Shown here one piece after another: positions 49,270 to 57,425 of a DNA stretch of 64,000 nt. Source of the DNA: JBDOQU01 sp039839375. GTDB lineage: Bacteria; Pseudomonadota; Alphaproteobacteria; DSM-16000; Inquilinaceae. Within the stretch, counting starts at the first letter, position 1, and each line of letters starts with the position of its first letter. The translations under genes and the position numbers were made by a program. Where the stretch lies: the NCBI RefSeq assembly GCF_039839375.1, contig NZ_JBDOQU010000012.1, positions 1 through 64,000 on the forward strand, given 5' to 3'. The notes below the pieces were generated by a model. That model saw only the letters and a program-made list of their open reading frames with translations, searched no databases and was not told the DNA's origin.

Positions 49270-50085
49270 TCAGAAAATCATATCCAGCAGGCCGCCCTCA
49301 TCCTCCGGCCGGACGCTCTCGTCGACCAGCACGGCGTAGCTGTCCAGATACCATTCGCTGCCGGGATAGTTATAGCCCAGCACGGACGCCGTCTGGCGCG
49401 CCTCCTGGACCAGGCCAAGCGACAGATAAGCCTCCGTCAGCCGGTGCAGCGCCTCGGGCACATGGGTCGTCGTCTGGTAGTTCTCGACGACGTTCTCGAA
49501 GCGGTTGATCGCGGCGTTGTAGTGGCCCTGGCCCAGATACCAGCGGCCGATCGACATCTCCTTGCCGGCAAGCTGGTCAAGCGTCAGGTCGATCTTCAGC
49601 GACGCGTCACGGGCGTATTCGGTCGCGGGGAATCGCTGGACGACCTCCCGCAGCGCGCCCATCGCCTGTTCGGTCATCCGCTGGTCGCGCTGAACGTCGG
49701 AGATGCGTTCGTAATAGGACAGGGCCTTCAGATAATAGGCGTAGGCGATATCCTCATTGCCCGGATGGAGCTGGATGAAGCGGTCGAGCGCGATGATCGC
49801 GTCGTCATATTCCAGGTCCTCGTAATGGGCGTAGGCGGCCATCAACTGCGCGCGCGTCGCCCATTGGGAATAGGGGTGCTGGCGCTCCACCTCGTCGAAC
49901 AGGTCGGCGGCCTGGCTTTCGTTGCCCTCGGCCAGTTCGGCCTGGGCGGCGGCGTAGATCTCCTCCGCCGGCCGCTCCATATAGACGACTTCTTCGTCGC
50001 TGGAGCAGGCGGAGAGAAGCAGGGCCAAGCCGGCGGCGGCGAGGAGGCGCTGGCGGTACATCCGATATCGAATCCATAAGGTCAT
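49270..50085 (-). CDS. bamD: Outer-membrane assembly lipoprotein BamD
   Basis: The 271-residue lipoprotein is the essential TPR scaffold of the BAM complex that inserts beta-barrel proteins into the outer membrane. The lipobox is LLLSAC. Five TPR-type repeats follow, with motifs YAAAQAELAEGNESQAADLFDEV, RAQLMAAYAHYEDLEYDDAI, AYAYYLKALSYYERISDVQRDQ and GRWYLGQGHYNAAINRFENVV. The ATG at 50085 has AAGGGG about 10 bases upstream and gives a normal lipoprotein signal. The longer frame to 50160 runs into direct repeats. The triplet repeat at 50151-50180 matches that ahead of uvrD. Confidence 0.94.
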   Translation of the reverse strand: MTLWIRYRMYRQRLLAAAGLALLLSACSSDEEVVYMERPAEEIYAAAQAELAEGNESQAADLFDEVERQHPYSQWATRAQLMAAYAHYEDLEYDDAIIALDRFIQLHPGNEDIAYAYYLKALSYYERISDVQRDQRMTEQAMGALREVVQRFPATEYARDASLKIDLTLDQLAGKEMSIGRWYLGQGHYNAAINRFENVVENYQTTTHVPEALHRLTEAYLSLGLVQEARQTASVLGYNYPGSEWYLDSYAVLVDESVRPEDEGGLLDMIF

Positions 50086-50150
50086 GCCGTGGCGCCCCTT
50101 ATAGCACACGGACTCCAGGATGCGACATCGGGCAAAGGACGCTTTCTCCG

Positions 50151-50180
50151 GCGTCATCATTTGTTATCATTCGTCATCAT
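50151..50180 (-). repeat. Three 10-bp direct repeats upstream of bamD
   Basis: Minus-strand units are ATGATGACGA, ATGATAACAA and ATGATGACGC, matching the uvrD upstream triplet at 28 of 30 positions and in the same orientation to the gene. GTGCTATA, also seen before uvrD, lies downstream (50107-50100). Confidence 0.75.
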
Positions 50181-50266
50181 TTCCGTCTCCGTTCGCCGTC
50201 CGGTCAAAGGAATTTAGTCCTTTGATGGGGCGTCGGCAAGACGGTCGTTCCCGGCCGGCGGCGCAT

Positions 50267-50424
50267 GGATGCTGGATCAAGTCCAGCATGACGTTGTTTT
50301 TGTTGGTCATTTCGGACTTGATCCGGAATCCATAGGCCGTTTGTGCCGCGCCGCCGGCGAAGAAGAAGCGCCGCCCGTGCAAATGGCGGACGGCGCATGG
50401 ATGCCGGATCAAGTCCGGCATGAC
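50267..50424 (+). repeat. Family 1 repeat with three palindromes
   Basis: ATGCTGGA/TCCAGCAT (50269-50289), the T-rich linker ACGTTGTTTTTGTTGGTC, ATTTCGGA/TCCGGAAT (50309-50329, one T-G pair), and ATGCCGGA/TCCGGCAT (50401-50421). The gene-free stretch 50086-50462 between bamD and lpxC holds this repeat plus the direct repeats upstream of bamD. Confidence 0.85.
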
Positions 50425-50462
50425 GACGCGAGGGAGGGGAGGGCCAGAACGGCCGGCCGGCG

Positions 50463-51404
50463 TCAGGCCGTACGGGCGAGGGGGGCGGCTTCCCAGGTGG
50501 GGAGGGTCTCGACGGCGCCCATCGTGTCGTAGATCCAGGCGCTCTCGTCCGCGAACAGTTCCCGCAGCAGCTTGTTGTTGAGCGCGTGGCCCGACTTGAC
50601 GCCGTGGAAATGGCCCAGCACCGGAGCGCCGGCGAGGTAGAGGTCGCCGATCGAATCCAGGATCTTGTGGCGCACGAATTCGTCCTGGAAGCGCAGCCCG
50701 TCCTCGTTCAGCACCTTGTCGCCATTGACGACGACGGCGTTGTCGAGCGAGCCGCCGAGCGCCAGGCCGTTGCGCTTCAACATCTCGACATCCTGGAGGA
50801 AGCCGAAGGTGCGGGCGCGGGAAATCTCATCCTTGAAGGACCCGTTCTCCAGTTTGACGTAGCCCTGCTGGCGGGAGATGGCCCGGCTGGGGAAGTCGAT
50901 CAGCATGCTGTAGGAGCAGCCGACGGACGGGGTGAAGCTTGCCAGCTTGTCGCCGTCGGAGACCTCCACGGGGCGCAGCAGGCGGATGGCCCGGCGGGCG
51001 GCGGCCTGGGAGGTCATCCCGGCGCATTCGATCAGGAAGACGAAGGGCGCGGCGCTGCCGTCCATGACCGGCACTTCCGGCCCGTCCAGTTCGATCTCCG
51101 CATTATCGACGCCGCAGCCGCGGAGGGCAGCCATCAGATGCTCGATCGTCCCGACGGTGGCGCCGTCCTCATTGCCCACGACGGTGCAGAGGCGGGTGTC
51201 GACCACCCGGTCCCAGATCGCGGGGATGACCCGCATCCCGGCCTTAAGGTCGGTGCGGATGAAGGTGATGCCCGTGTTCACGTCCGCCGGACGCAGCGTC
51301 ATGGAGACGTTGCGGCCCGAATGGAGGCCGACGCCGCTGCAATGGATCGCGGATTTCAGGGTCTTCTGGGAAGAACCCTCGGAGGTGACGGTCGGGAAGG
51401 ACAA
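50463..51404 (-). CDS. lpxC: UDP-3-O-acyl-N-acetylglucosamine deacetylase
   Basis: The 313-residue zinc enzyme performs the committed step of lipid A synthesis. Conserved pieces are GVGLHSGRNVSMTLRPA, TVGTIEHLMAALRGCGVDNA with a zinc histidine, EVPVMDGSAAPF, the SRARTFGF loop, and FVRHKILDSIGDLYL with the second zinc His and Asp. The catalytic-His segment GHFHGVKSGHALNN follows. Length matches LpxC. The TTG at 51404 is the only start giving a full N-terminus, but it lacks a good ribosome-binding site, so weak translation or another start is possible. It is separated from ftsZ by a strong terminator, so it needs its own promoter in 51405-51500. Confidence 0.94.
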   Translation of the reverse strand: MSFPTVTSEGSSQKTLKSAIHCSGVGLHSGRNVSMTLRPADVNTGITFIRTDLKAGMRVIPAIWDRVVDTRLCTVVGNEDGATVGTIEHLMAALRGCGVDNAEIELDGPEVPVMDGSAAPFVFLIECAGMTSQAAARRAIRLLRPVEVSDGDKLASFTPSVGCSYSMLIDFPSRAISRQQGYVKLENGSFKDEISRARTFGFLQDVEMLKRNGLALGGSLDNAVVVNGDKVLNEDGLRFQDEFVRHKILDSIGDLYLAGAPVLGHFHGVKSGHALNNKLLRELFADESAWIYDTMGAVETLPTWEAAPLARTA

Positions 51405-51502
51405 GGTGCGCTACCATCGTTGGGGGCCGACGACCGATCCGCCGGCCTTGGAAAATCCGAGCCCTGTCAAAAGGCTGCGGCGGAACTCTTCCCCGGAAGA
51501 TC

Positions 51503-51548
51503 AAAAATAAAAAGCTCCAGGCGATTAGGTAGCAACATCGCCTGGAGC
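51503..51548 (-). terminator. Rho-independent terminator of the dcw transcript after ftsZ
   Basis: On the minus strand a 12-bp perfect stem GCTCCAGGCGAT/ATCGCCTGGAGC with an 11-base loop (51548-51514) is followed by TTTTTATTTTTGA (51513 down). Confidence 0.92.
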
Positions 51549-51575
51549 ATACAAATCACTCTTTGTTACCGTTTA

Positions 51576-51611
51576 TTACCGTCCCGCGACACAACTGTCG
51601 GGGGACGGTAA
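51576..51611 (-). other. Long hairpin just after the ftsZ stop codon
   Basis: TTACCGTCCC and GGGACGGTAA pair outside, then a G-G mismatch, then CGACA/TGTCG around a CAAC loop. It begins about 10 bases after the ftsZ stop and lies upstream of the terminator. It has no T tract, so it may protect the mRNA 3' end or halt RNase rather than terminate. Confidence 0.7.
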
Positions 51612-51621
51612 CGACGGCCGG

Positions 51622-53307
51622 TCAGTTGGCCTGGCGGCGCAGGAAGGCCGGGATGTCCAGCTGTTCGTCCTCCGCGCTGGGCAGCGGCCCCCGGCTGTTG
51701 TCGAAGCCGCTGAACCGCGTCTGGGCGGGCTGCGCCGGCTGGCCGTAGGACGTGGCCGGTGGGGCCTGGCGCGGGGCCGGGGCGGGAGCGGCCGCCTGCT
51801 GGGGCGCCGGGCGGTGTTCGGCCGGAGCGTGATGGGCGTCCTCTCCATCGCGCATCAGGCCGGTCACCTGGCGGAACAGGCTGAACCCGCGCCGGGCGGT
51901 GTCGACCATGCCCCGGCCGTGGCCTTCGGCATGGCCATAGGCCGGGCCGGCGGCGCGGGCCGGAGCCTCCATCGGGCGGGGAGCGATGAAGTTGCCTTCC
52001 CGGCGTTCGGCGCGGGGCGCTTCCGGCAGCGGTTCGGCATAGGACATCGGGTCGATGGCCTCGGGCTCCGCCTGCATCTCGGCCTCGCCCATCATGTGCT
52101 CCTCATAAGGCTCCGGCTGCTTGAGGGCCGCGGCAGATGCCATGGCCGGGCCGGCCGAAGCGCGGGCCGCCGGGGAGGGGGCGCCGCCCATCGGCTGCTG
52201 ACGGACGGAGGAGGGCTGCCGCATGGCGGTCGCCGCGCTGAACCCGCCGGCGGCCGGACGCGGGGCTTCCGGAGCCGTCTTGGCCGTGCGGTCGCTGACC
52301 AGGCTGAGATTGGTCACCCCCGGCCGGTTGCCGGCGGCCGCCTCCAGATCGATGCCCGTGGACACGACCGAGACGCGGACCCGTCCTTCCATGGATTCGT
52401 CGAAGGTCGACCCGAAGATGATGTTGGCGTCGGCGTCGACCTCGTCCCTGATGCGGTTGGCCGCCTCGTCGACCTCATAGAGGGTCATGTCCAGGCCGCC
52501 GGTGATGTTGATGAGGACGCCGCGCGCGCCCTTCATCGACACGTCGTCCAGCAGCGGGTTGGAGATAGCGGCCTCGGCCGCCATCACCGACCGGCGGTCG
52601 CCCTCGGCCTCGCCCGTGCCCATCATCGCCTTGCCCATCTCTGACATCACGGTGCGGATGTCGGCGAAGTCGAGGTTGATGAGGCCCGGCATGACCATCA
52701 GGTCGGTGACGCCCCGGACGCCGGAATGCAGCACGTCGTCGGCCATCTTGAAGGCGTCCGCGAAGGTCGTCTTCTCGTTGGCGATCCTGAACAGGTTCTG
52801 GTTCGGGATCACGATCAGCGTGTCGACATATTGCTGCAGCTCGTTCAGCCCGGCCTCGGCGATGCGCATGCGGTGCGCGCCCTCGAAATGGAAGGGCTTG
52901 GTCACCACGCCGACGGTCAGGATGCCCTGCTCCCGCGCCGCACGGGCGATGACGGGGGCCGCTCCCGTGCCGGTGCCGCCGCCCATGCCGGCGGTGATGA
53001 ACACCATGTGGCTGCCTTCGAGGTAGCTGATCACCTCTTCCAGCGCCTCCTCGGCCGCGGCGCGCCCGATGTCCGGCCGCGACCCGGCGCCGAGGCCCTG
53101 GGTGATGCCGTTGCCGAGCTGGATCTTGCGGTCGGCCAGGCTGCCCTGCACCGACTGGGCGTCGGTGTTGGCGACCAGGAACTCCACCCCTTCCAGGTTG
53201 GACTTGATCATGTTGTTGACGGCGTTGCCGCCGGCGCCGCCGACGCCAACCACGGTGATACGCGGATGCATCTGGACGGTGTTCTGGGGAATTCCGAGAT
53301 TAATCAT
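51622..53307 (-). CDS. ftsZ: Cell division GTPase FtsZ with a long C-terminal linker
   Basis: The 561-residue tubulin homologue builds the Z ring. The GTPase core (about 12-320) shows VVGVGGAGGNAVNNMI, the tubulin signature AGMGGGTGTGAAPV, NEKTTFADAFKMADDVL and the T7 loop NLDFADIRTVM. A variable linker of about 220 residues, rich in Pro, Ala, Gln and Met, follows. The C-terminal peptide EQLDIPAFLRRQAN binds FtsA and other partners. E. coli FtsZ has 383 residues; long linkers are typical of alphaproteobacteria. It is downstream of ftsA and followed by a terminator. GGGAG lies upstream of the ATG. Confidence 0.97.
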   Translation of the reverse strand: MINLGIPQNTVQMHPRITVVGVGGAGGNAVNNMIKSNLEGVEFLVANTDAQSVQGSLADRKIQLGNGITQGLGAGSRPDIGRAAAEEALEEVISYLEGSHMVFITAGMGGGTGTGAAPVIARAAREQGILTVGVVTKPFHFEGAHRMRIAEAGLNELQQYVDTLIVIPNQNLFRIANEKTTFADAFKMADDVLHSGVRGVTDLMVMPGLINLDFADIRTVMSEMGKAMMGTGEAEGDRRSVMAAEAAISNPLLDDVSMKGARGVLINITGGLDMTLYEVDEAANRIRDEVDADANIIFGSTFDESMEGRVRVSVVSTGIDLEAAAGNRPGVTNLSLVSDRTAKTAPEAPRPAAGGFSAATAMRQPSSVRQQPMGGAPSPAARASAGPAMASAAALKQPEPYEEHMMGEAEMQAEPEAIDPMSYAEPLPEAPRAERREGNFIAPRPMEAPARAAGPAYGHAEGHGRGMVDTARRGFSLFRQVTGLMRDGEDAHHAPAEHRPAPQQAAAPAPAPRQAPPATSYGQPAQPAQTRFSGFDNSRGPLPSAEDEQLDIPAFLRRQAN

Positions 53308-53376
53308 GACGTGCCGTCTCCCTCTCGCTCGATTTCGTGGTTGCCATTGTCTCGCCGCTAGACCCCGGCGCAGGGC

Positions 53377-53394
53377 CCGCCGCGAGAACGGCGG
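53377..53394 (-). other. GC-rich hairpin in the ftsA-ftsZ intergenic region
   Basis: CCGCCG/CGGCGG around a six-base loop, in the 131-base gap between ftsA and ftsZ. There is no T tract. It could influence ftsZ mRNA stability or processing. Confidence 0.45.
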
Positions 53395-53438
53395 TTGGTC
53401 TGGTTGTCGGTTCCGGGATGGATTCAGGTCTGGGGGGA

Positions 53439-54710
53439 TCAGAGGTTGTCACGGAACCATCCTCCTAGTTTGCTCCACAGCCCCTCGGGCGGTTCGTCCG
53501 CGCCGACCCCGACCAGGGCCAGGTCGCCCTGGTTGCGGACGGCGTAGGCGAGAAGCCCCGTGGCCGTGGAGAAGGCTGGACCGCAGGTCGATTCGGCCAG
53601 CCCGTGGATCGCCAGCGGGCGGCCCATGCGGACCTGTTTGTCCAGGATCAGTTGCGCCAGCTCGCGGACGCCCTGGAGCTGCGAGCCGCCGCCGGTCAGC
53701 ACCACCCGACGGCCGGCGACCTTCTCGAAGCCGCTGGCCTCCAGGCGGGAGCGCACCAGTTCGAACATCTCCTCCATGCGCGGCTGGATGATGCCGGTCA
53801 GGAGGGAGCGGGGGACGTGGTTCGCCTGGGCGGGCTCTTCCTCGCCGACCTGGGGAACGTCGATGATCTCCCGCTCGTCCGACACGCTGGGAATGGCGGA
53901 GCCGTAGAGCGTCTTCATCCGCTCCGCATGGACGACCGGCGTCGTCAGACCGCGCGCGATATCGTTGGTGACGTGCGCGCCGCCCACCGGCACGCAGTCC
54001 GCGAAGACGAGGTTGCCTTCCATGAAGACGGCGATGGAGGTGGCCCCGCCGCCCATGTCGATCACGGTGCAGCCCAGTTCCATCTCATCCTCGACCAGGC
54101 AGGCCAGGCCGGCGGCATAGGGGCTGACGACGTAGCCGTCGGTTTCCAGATGGCAGCGACTGATGCAGGTCGCCAGGTTGCGTAGCGGGCCCGACCCGGC
54201 GGTCACTAGATGGATGTCCACGCCCAGCCGGTCGCCGAACATGCCGCGCGGATCGCGGATGCCGCGCGCGCCGTCGATGGCGTAGCTGACGGGGATGGCG
54301 TGCAGGATCTCGCTGTCCGGCGGGATGCGGTTCGGCCCCTGGGCGCGCAGCGCGCGGCGCAGGTCGTCCTCGCCGACATCGTGGCCGGCGATGGAGACCT
54401 CCACCCCCATCATCTGGGAGGCGGGGTTGCCGCCGGAGATGTTGACGATGACGTCGCGGATCTGTTCGCCGGCCATCTGTTCGGCCGAAGAGACGGCGTG
54501 GCCGATGGCTTTCTCCGCCGCGTCCATGTCGATGATGGCCCCGGCCCGGACGCCACGGCTGACCTGATGGCCGATGCCGATGACCCGCGGACGGCCATTG
54601 TCCTCGATCCGCGCGATGAAGCAGACGACCTTCGTGCTGCCCACATCGAGCGCGGCCATGACCTCGCCCCTGGGCTTCGTGCGTATTTTGCGGACGCCGT
54701 TAAATCCCAT
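53439..54710 (-). CDS. ftsA: Cell division protein FtsA
   Basis: The 423-residue actin-like ATPase ties FtsZ to the membrane. It has AALDVGSTKVVCFIARI (phosphate 1), the SHS2/1C domain (ISGGNPASQMMGVEVSI region), MGGGATSIAVFMEGNL (phosphate 2) and VVLTGGGSQLQGVRELAQ (adenosine motif). The C-terminus carries an amphipathic membrane-targeting helix, WSKLGGWFRDNL. It lies 27 bases downstream of ftsQ and 131 bases upstream of ftsZ. Length matches the family. Confidence 0.96.
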   Translation of the reverse strand: MGFNGVRKIRTKPRGEVMAALDVGSTKVVCFIARIEDNGRPRVIGIGHQVSRGVRAGAIIDMDAAEKAIGHAVSSAEQMAGEQIRDVIVNISGGNPASQMMGVEVSIAGHDVGEDDLRRALRAQGPNRIPPDSEILHAIPVSYAIDGARGIRDPRGMFGDRLGVDIHLVTAGSGPLRNLATCISRCHLETDGYVVSPYAAGLACLVEDEMELGCTVIDMGGGATSIAVFMEGNLVFADCVPVGGAHVTNDIARGLTTPVVHAERMKTLYGSAIPSVSDEREIIDVPQVGEEEPAQANHVPRSLLTGIIQPRMEEMFELVRSRLEASGFEKVAGRRVVLTGGGSQLQGVRELAQLILDKQVRMGRPLAIHGLAESTCGPAFSTATGLLAYAVRNQGDLALVGVGADEPPEGLWSKLGGWFRDNL

Positions 54711-54737
54711 GATTCCCCCTCGATGCCTCCCGCCGGC

Positions 54738-55589
54738 TCACGTGTTCTCTTCCGGCAGCCGCCGCCGCTCGGCCGCCATCGGAGATGTCTGGATCACCAG
54801 CCGATCGGCCAGCCGCAGGTCGATCGCGACGATGTCCCGTTCGAACAGTTCCGAAGCGGCCGCCGCGTCGGCCAGCCGGGCCAGCGCCTCCGCCTCGTCG
54901 CCTTCCGGCAGCCGGATGGTGACGCCGTTCTCCAGTTGAAGGTCCCAGCGCCGGCCGCTGACCCTGACCGCCGCGTCCATACGCTCGGCGATCGTCGGTT
55001 CGGCGTAGACCTGAGAGAGGAACGACGCCGCATGCTCCGGCACGTCCGGGCCGACCAGGAGCGGCAGGTCGGAGAAGGCGGCGATGCCGCCGTCGGCCAG
55101 AACCCGTCCGTCCTGGTCGATGACCTTCAGGTCATGTTCGTTCTGCCAGATGGCGAGCGGCCGGCGTTCCTCCAGCCGGATGAAGATGGTGTTCGGCAGG
55201 CGGCGCTCCACGGTCGCGCTGCGGACCCAGGACAGGGCGGCGAGGGCGGCATGCGCGTCGTCGGGATCGAAGCGCAGGATCGGATCGCCCCGCTCGATCC
55301 CCAGCGCCGCCAAAATCCGATCCCTGTCCGTCTCTCCCCGGCCGACGACCAGAACCTCCTGGACGGAGAAGCCGACGTCCGCGGTCATCCGCCAGAAGCC
55401 CTCGTTCAGCCGGGTGGCGGTGGCGGCGGCCCAGCCGCTCGCCCACGCCCATGTCCCGAAGCCCAGCAGCAGGACAAGCGCCGCGCCCGGCAGGCCGAAG
55501 CGGATCATGCGCTGGCGCGTCCGGGAGGGGGCGGGCCGCCTGGCGGGCGCGGACCGGCCGCGTGCGGTGGATTGACGCTGGGCGCTCAT
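54738..55589 (-). CDS. ftsQ: Cell division protein FtsQ
   Basis: The 283-residue single-pass inner-membrane protein bridges early and late division proteins. A basic cytoplasmic tail is followed by a membrane helix (residues about 32-52, LPGAALVLLLGFGTWAWASG). The periplasmic POTRA domain has the motif GFSVQEVLVVGRGETDRDRILAALGI, then a beta domain (IFIRLEERRPLAIWQNEHDLKVIDQDG). The ATG at 55589 overlaps the ddl stop in an ATGA. Earlier in-frame codons to 55625 lie inside ddl. Confidence 0.93.
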   Translation of the reverse strand: MSAQRQSTARGRSAPARRPAPSRTRQRMIRFGLPGAALVLLLGFGTWAWASGWAAATATRLNEGFWRMTADVGFSVQEVLVVGRGETDRDRILAALGIERGDPILRFDPDDAHAALAALSWVRSATVERRLPNTIFIRLEERRPLAIWQNEHDLKVIDQDGRVLADGGIAAFSDLPLLVGPDVPEHAASFLSQVYAEPTIAERMDAAVRVSGRRWDLQLENGVTIRLPEGDEAEALARLADAAAASELFERDIVAIDLRLADRLVIQTSPMAAERRRLPEENT

Positions 55590-56506
55590 GCGGGGCATGT
55601 CGCGTTCTCCATCAGCCATTCGCACAGATCGGCGAAGGACACGCCGACATGGGCCGCCTGCTCCGGCACCAGGCTGATCGGCGTGAAACCGGGCTGGGTG
55701 TTGATCTCAAGGAAGTACAGCCCCTCCAGACCGGGGCGGCCGTCGTCATAGCGGAAGTCGCTGCGGCTGATGCCGGCGCAGCCCAGCGCCTGGTGGGCCA
55801 GCAGCGCCACGCGCATCGCCTCGTCGAACACGTCCTGCGGAATCTCCGCCGGCAGGACATGGACGGCGTGGCCGGCCGTGTATTTGGCGTCGTAGTCGAA
55901 GAAGCCGTGCTGGTGGGTGATCTCCGTGACGGTCAGCGCGCGGTGGCCCATGACGCCCACGGTCAGCTCCCGGCCGGGGATGTATTCCTCCACCAGCACG
56001 TCCTCGCCGAAGGTCCAATCCTTCACGTCCAGCGGCGGCGCGTTGTCGTTCGATCCGACCATCCGGACGCCGAAGCTGGAGCCCTCGGCCGCCGGCTTCA
56101 CCACATAGGGCGGCGGCATGACATGGCTGGTCGCCACCCGGTCGCGCGGCGCGACAACGCCCTTCGGGCTGCGCACGCCGTGGTCGGCCAGCAGGCGCTT
56201 GGTTACCGGCTTGGACATGGCGATGGCGGACGGCAGCAGGCCGGAATGGGTGTAGGGCAGGCCCAGCATGTCCAGCACGCCCTGGATCGTGCCGTCCTCC
56301 CCGCCATGACCGTGCAGGGCGTTGAAGACGATCGCCGGGCGCGGCGTCAGCGCGTCGATCAGCGCCGGCAGGTCGCGGGTCACGTCGATCAGGTAGGCAT
56401 CGTGCCCGCGCTCCTTCAGCGCTTTGGCCACCGCCGCGCCGCTGACCAGGCTGACCGGACGCTCGGCGGACCAGCCGCCATGGAGGATGGCGATCCGCTC
56501 AGCCAT
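55586..56506 (-). CDS. ddl: D-alanine-D-alanine ligase
   Basis: The 306-residue ATP-grasp enzyme makes D-Ala-D-Ala for MurF. Motifs: ILHGGWSAERPVSLVSG, VFNALHGHGGEDGTIQGVLD, the ATP-binding YVVKPAAEGSSFGVRMV, EEYIPGRELTVGVMG and the metal-binding FLEINTQPGFTPISLVPEQA. Length matches Ddl. Its start lies inside the last codons of murB (8-base overlap) and its stop overlaps ftsQ by four. Whether it is DdlA- or DdlB-like is not decisive, but the dcw position corresponds to ddlB. Confidence 0.95.
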   Translation of the reverse strand: MAERIAILHGGWSAERPVSLVSGAAVAKALKERGHDAYLIDVTRDLPALIDALTPRPAIVFNALHGHGGEDGTIQGVLDMLGLPYTHSGLLPSAIAMSKPVTKRLLADHGVRSPKGVVAPRDRVATSHVMPPPYVVKPAAEGSSFGVRMVGSNDNAPPLDVKDWTFGEDVLVEEYIPGRELTVGVMGHRALTVTEITHQHGFFDYDAKYTAGHAVHVLPAEIPQDVFDEAMRVALLAHQALGCAGISRSDFRYDDGRPGLEGLYFLEINTQPGFTPISLVPEQAAHVGVSFADLCEWLMENATCPA

Positions 56507-57425
56507 GGGCGGCCTCCCCGATGCGCCTGATCTCCCAGCGCAACTCGATTCCCGACGCGTCGCGCACCCGGCGGCGGACCTCCTCGCCCAGCCCTTCGAT
56601 GTCGGTGGCGGTGGCGTCGCCGGTATTGAGCAGGAAGTTGCAATGCTGCTCGCTGACCTGCGCGCCGCCGATCCGCAGCCCCCGGCAGCCGGCGGCGTCG
56701 ATAAGCTGCCAGGCCTTGTGGCCGTCCGGATTGGCGAAGGTCGACCCGCCGGTGCGCGACCGGATCGGCTGGGTGGAGCCCCGCGCGTCGGTGATCTCCT
56801 TCATCCGCGCTGCGATGGCGTTGCGATCGCCGGGAGCCGTCTCGAAGACCGCGCCGGTAAAGATCCAGTCCGCCGGGACGTCCGAATGTCGGTAGGCGAG
56901 CCCCAACTCGGCGAGCGGCAGGGTGTGGAGGTTCCCCTGTCGATCCAGCGCCGTCGCCTCCCGCAGCGCATCCTTCACCTCCCGCCCGTAGGCGCCGGCA
57001 TTCATCCGGAGCGCGCCACCGATCGTGCCGGGGATGCCGACCAGGAATTCGATGCCGGAAAGGCCGGCTTCCTGCGCGACGCGGGCGACGTTGACATCCA
57101 GCGCGGCGGCGCCGGCGACGATCGTGTCGCCAGCCGCCTCGATGCCGGCGAAGTCGCGGCCCAGCCGAATGACGATGCCGCGCACCCCGCCGTCGCGGAC
57201 CAGAAGGTTGGAGGCGACGCCGATGACAGTGATCGGCACGTCTTCCGGACAGCCGGCCAGGAAGGCGGCGAGATCGTCGCGGTCGGCGGGCTTGAAGAGA
57301 ACGTCCGCCGGTCCGCCGACGCGGAACCAGGTCACCTGGGACAGGGGCGCGTTCTCGGTCAGCCGGCCGCGGACGGCGGGCAGCCGGTCGATCAGGCGGG
57401 GAAGGGGGCTGACGGCCGGCATCAT
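56499..57425 (-). CDS. murB: UDP-N-acetylenolpyruvoylglucosamine reductase
   Basis: The 308-residue FAD enzyme reduces the enolpyruvyl group to give UDP-MurNAc. It has the PCMH-type FAD fold (NAPLSQVTWFRVGGPADVLF), VIGVASNLLVRDGGVRGIVI, GLSGIEFLVGIPGTIGGALRMNAGAYG, and IRSRTGGSTFANPDG with the catalytic Ser. It ends in IGGAQVSEQHCNFLLNTGDA, the type I C-terminal segment. The ATG at 57425 overlaps the murC stop, with a second ATG directly after it. The frame is open far upstream, but that is antisense-like read-through of murC. Confidence 0.95.
   Translation of the reverse strand: MMPAVSPLPRLIDRLPAVRGRLTENAPLSQVTWFRVGGPADVLFKPADRDDLAAFLAGCPEDVPITVIGVASNLLVRDGGVRGIVIRLGRDFAGIEAAGDTIVAGAAALDVNVARVAQEAGLSGIEFLVGIPGTIGGALRMNAGAYGREVKDALREATALDRQGNLHTLPLAELGLAYRHSDVPADWIFTGAVFETAPGDRNAIAARMKEITDARGSTQPIRSRTGGSTFANPDGHKAWQLIDAAGCRGLRIGGAQVSEQHCNFLLNTGDATATDIEGLGEEVRRRVRDASGIELRWEIRRIGEAAHG

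Noticed and set aside
51814..52644. A long plus-strand frame opposite ftsZ
   Set aside because: Gly/Arg/His-rich translation, no ribosome-binding site or family motif, fully antisense to a certain gene.
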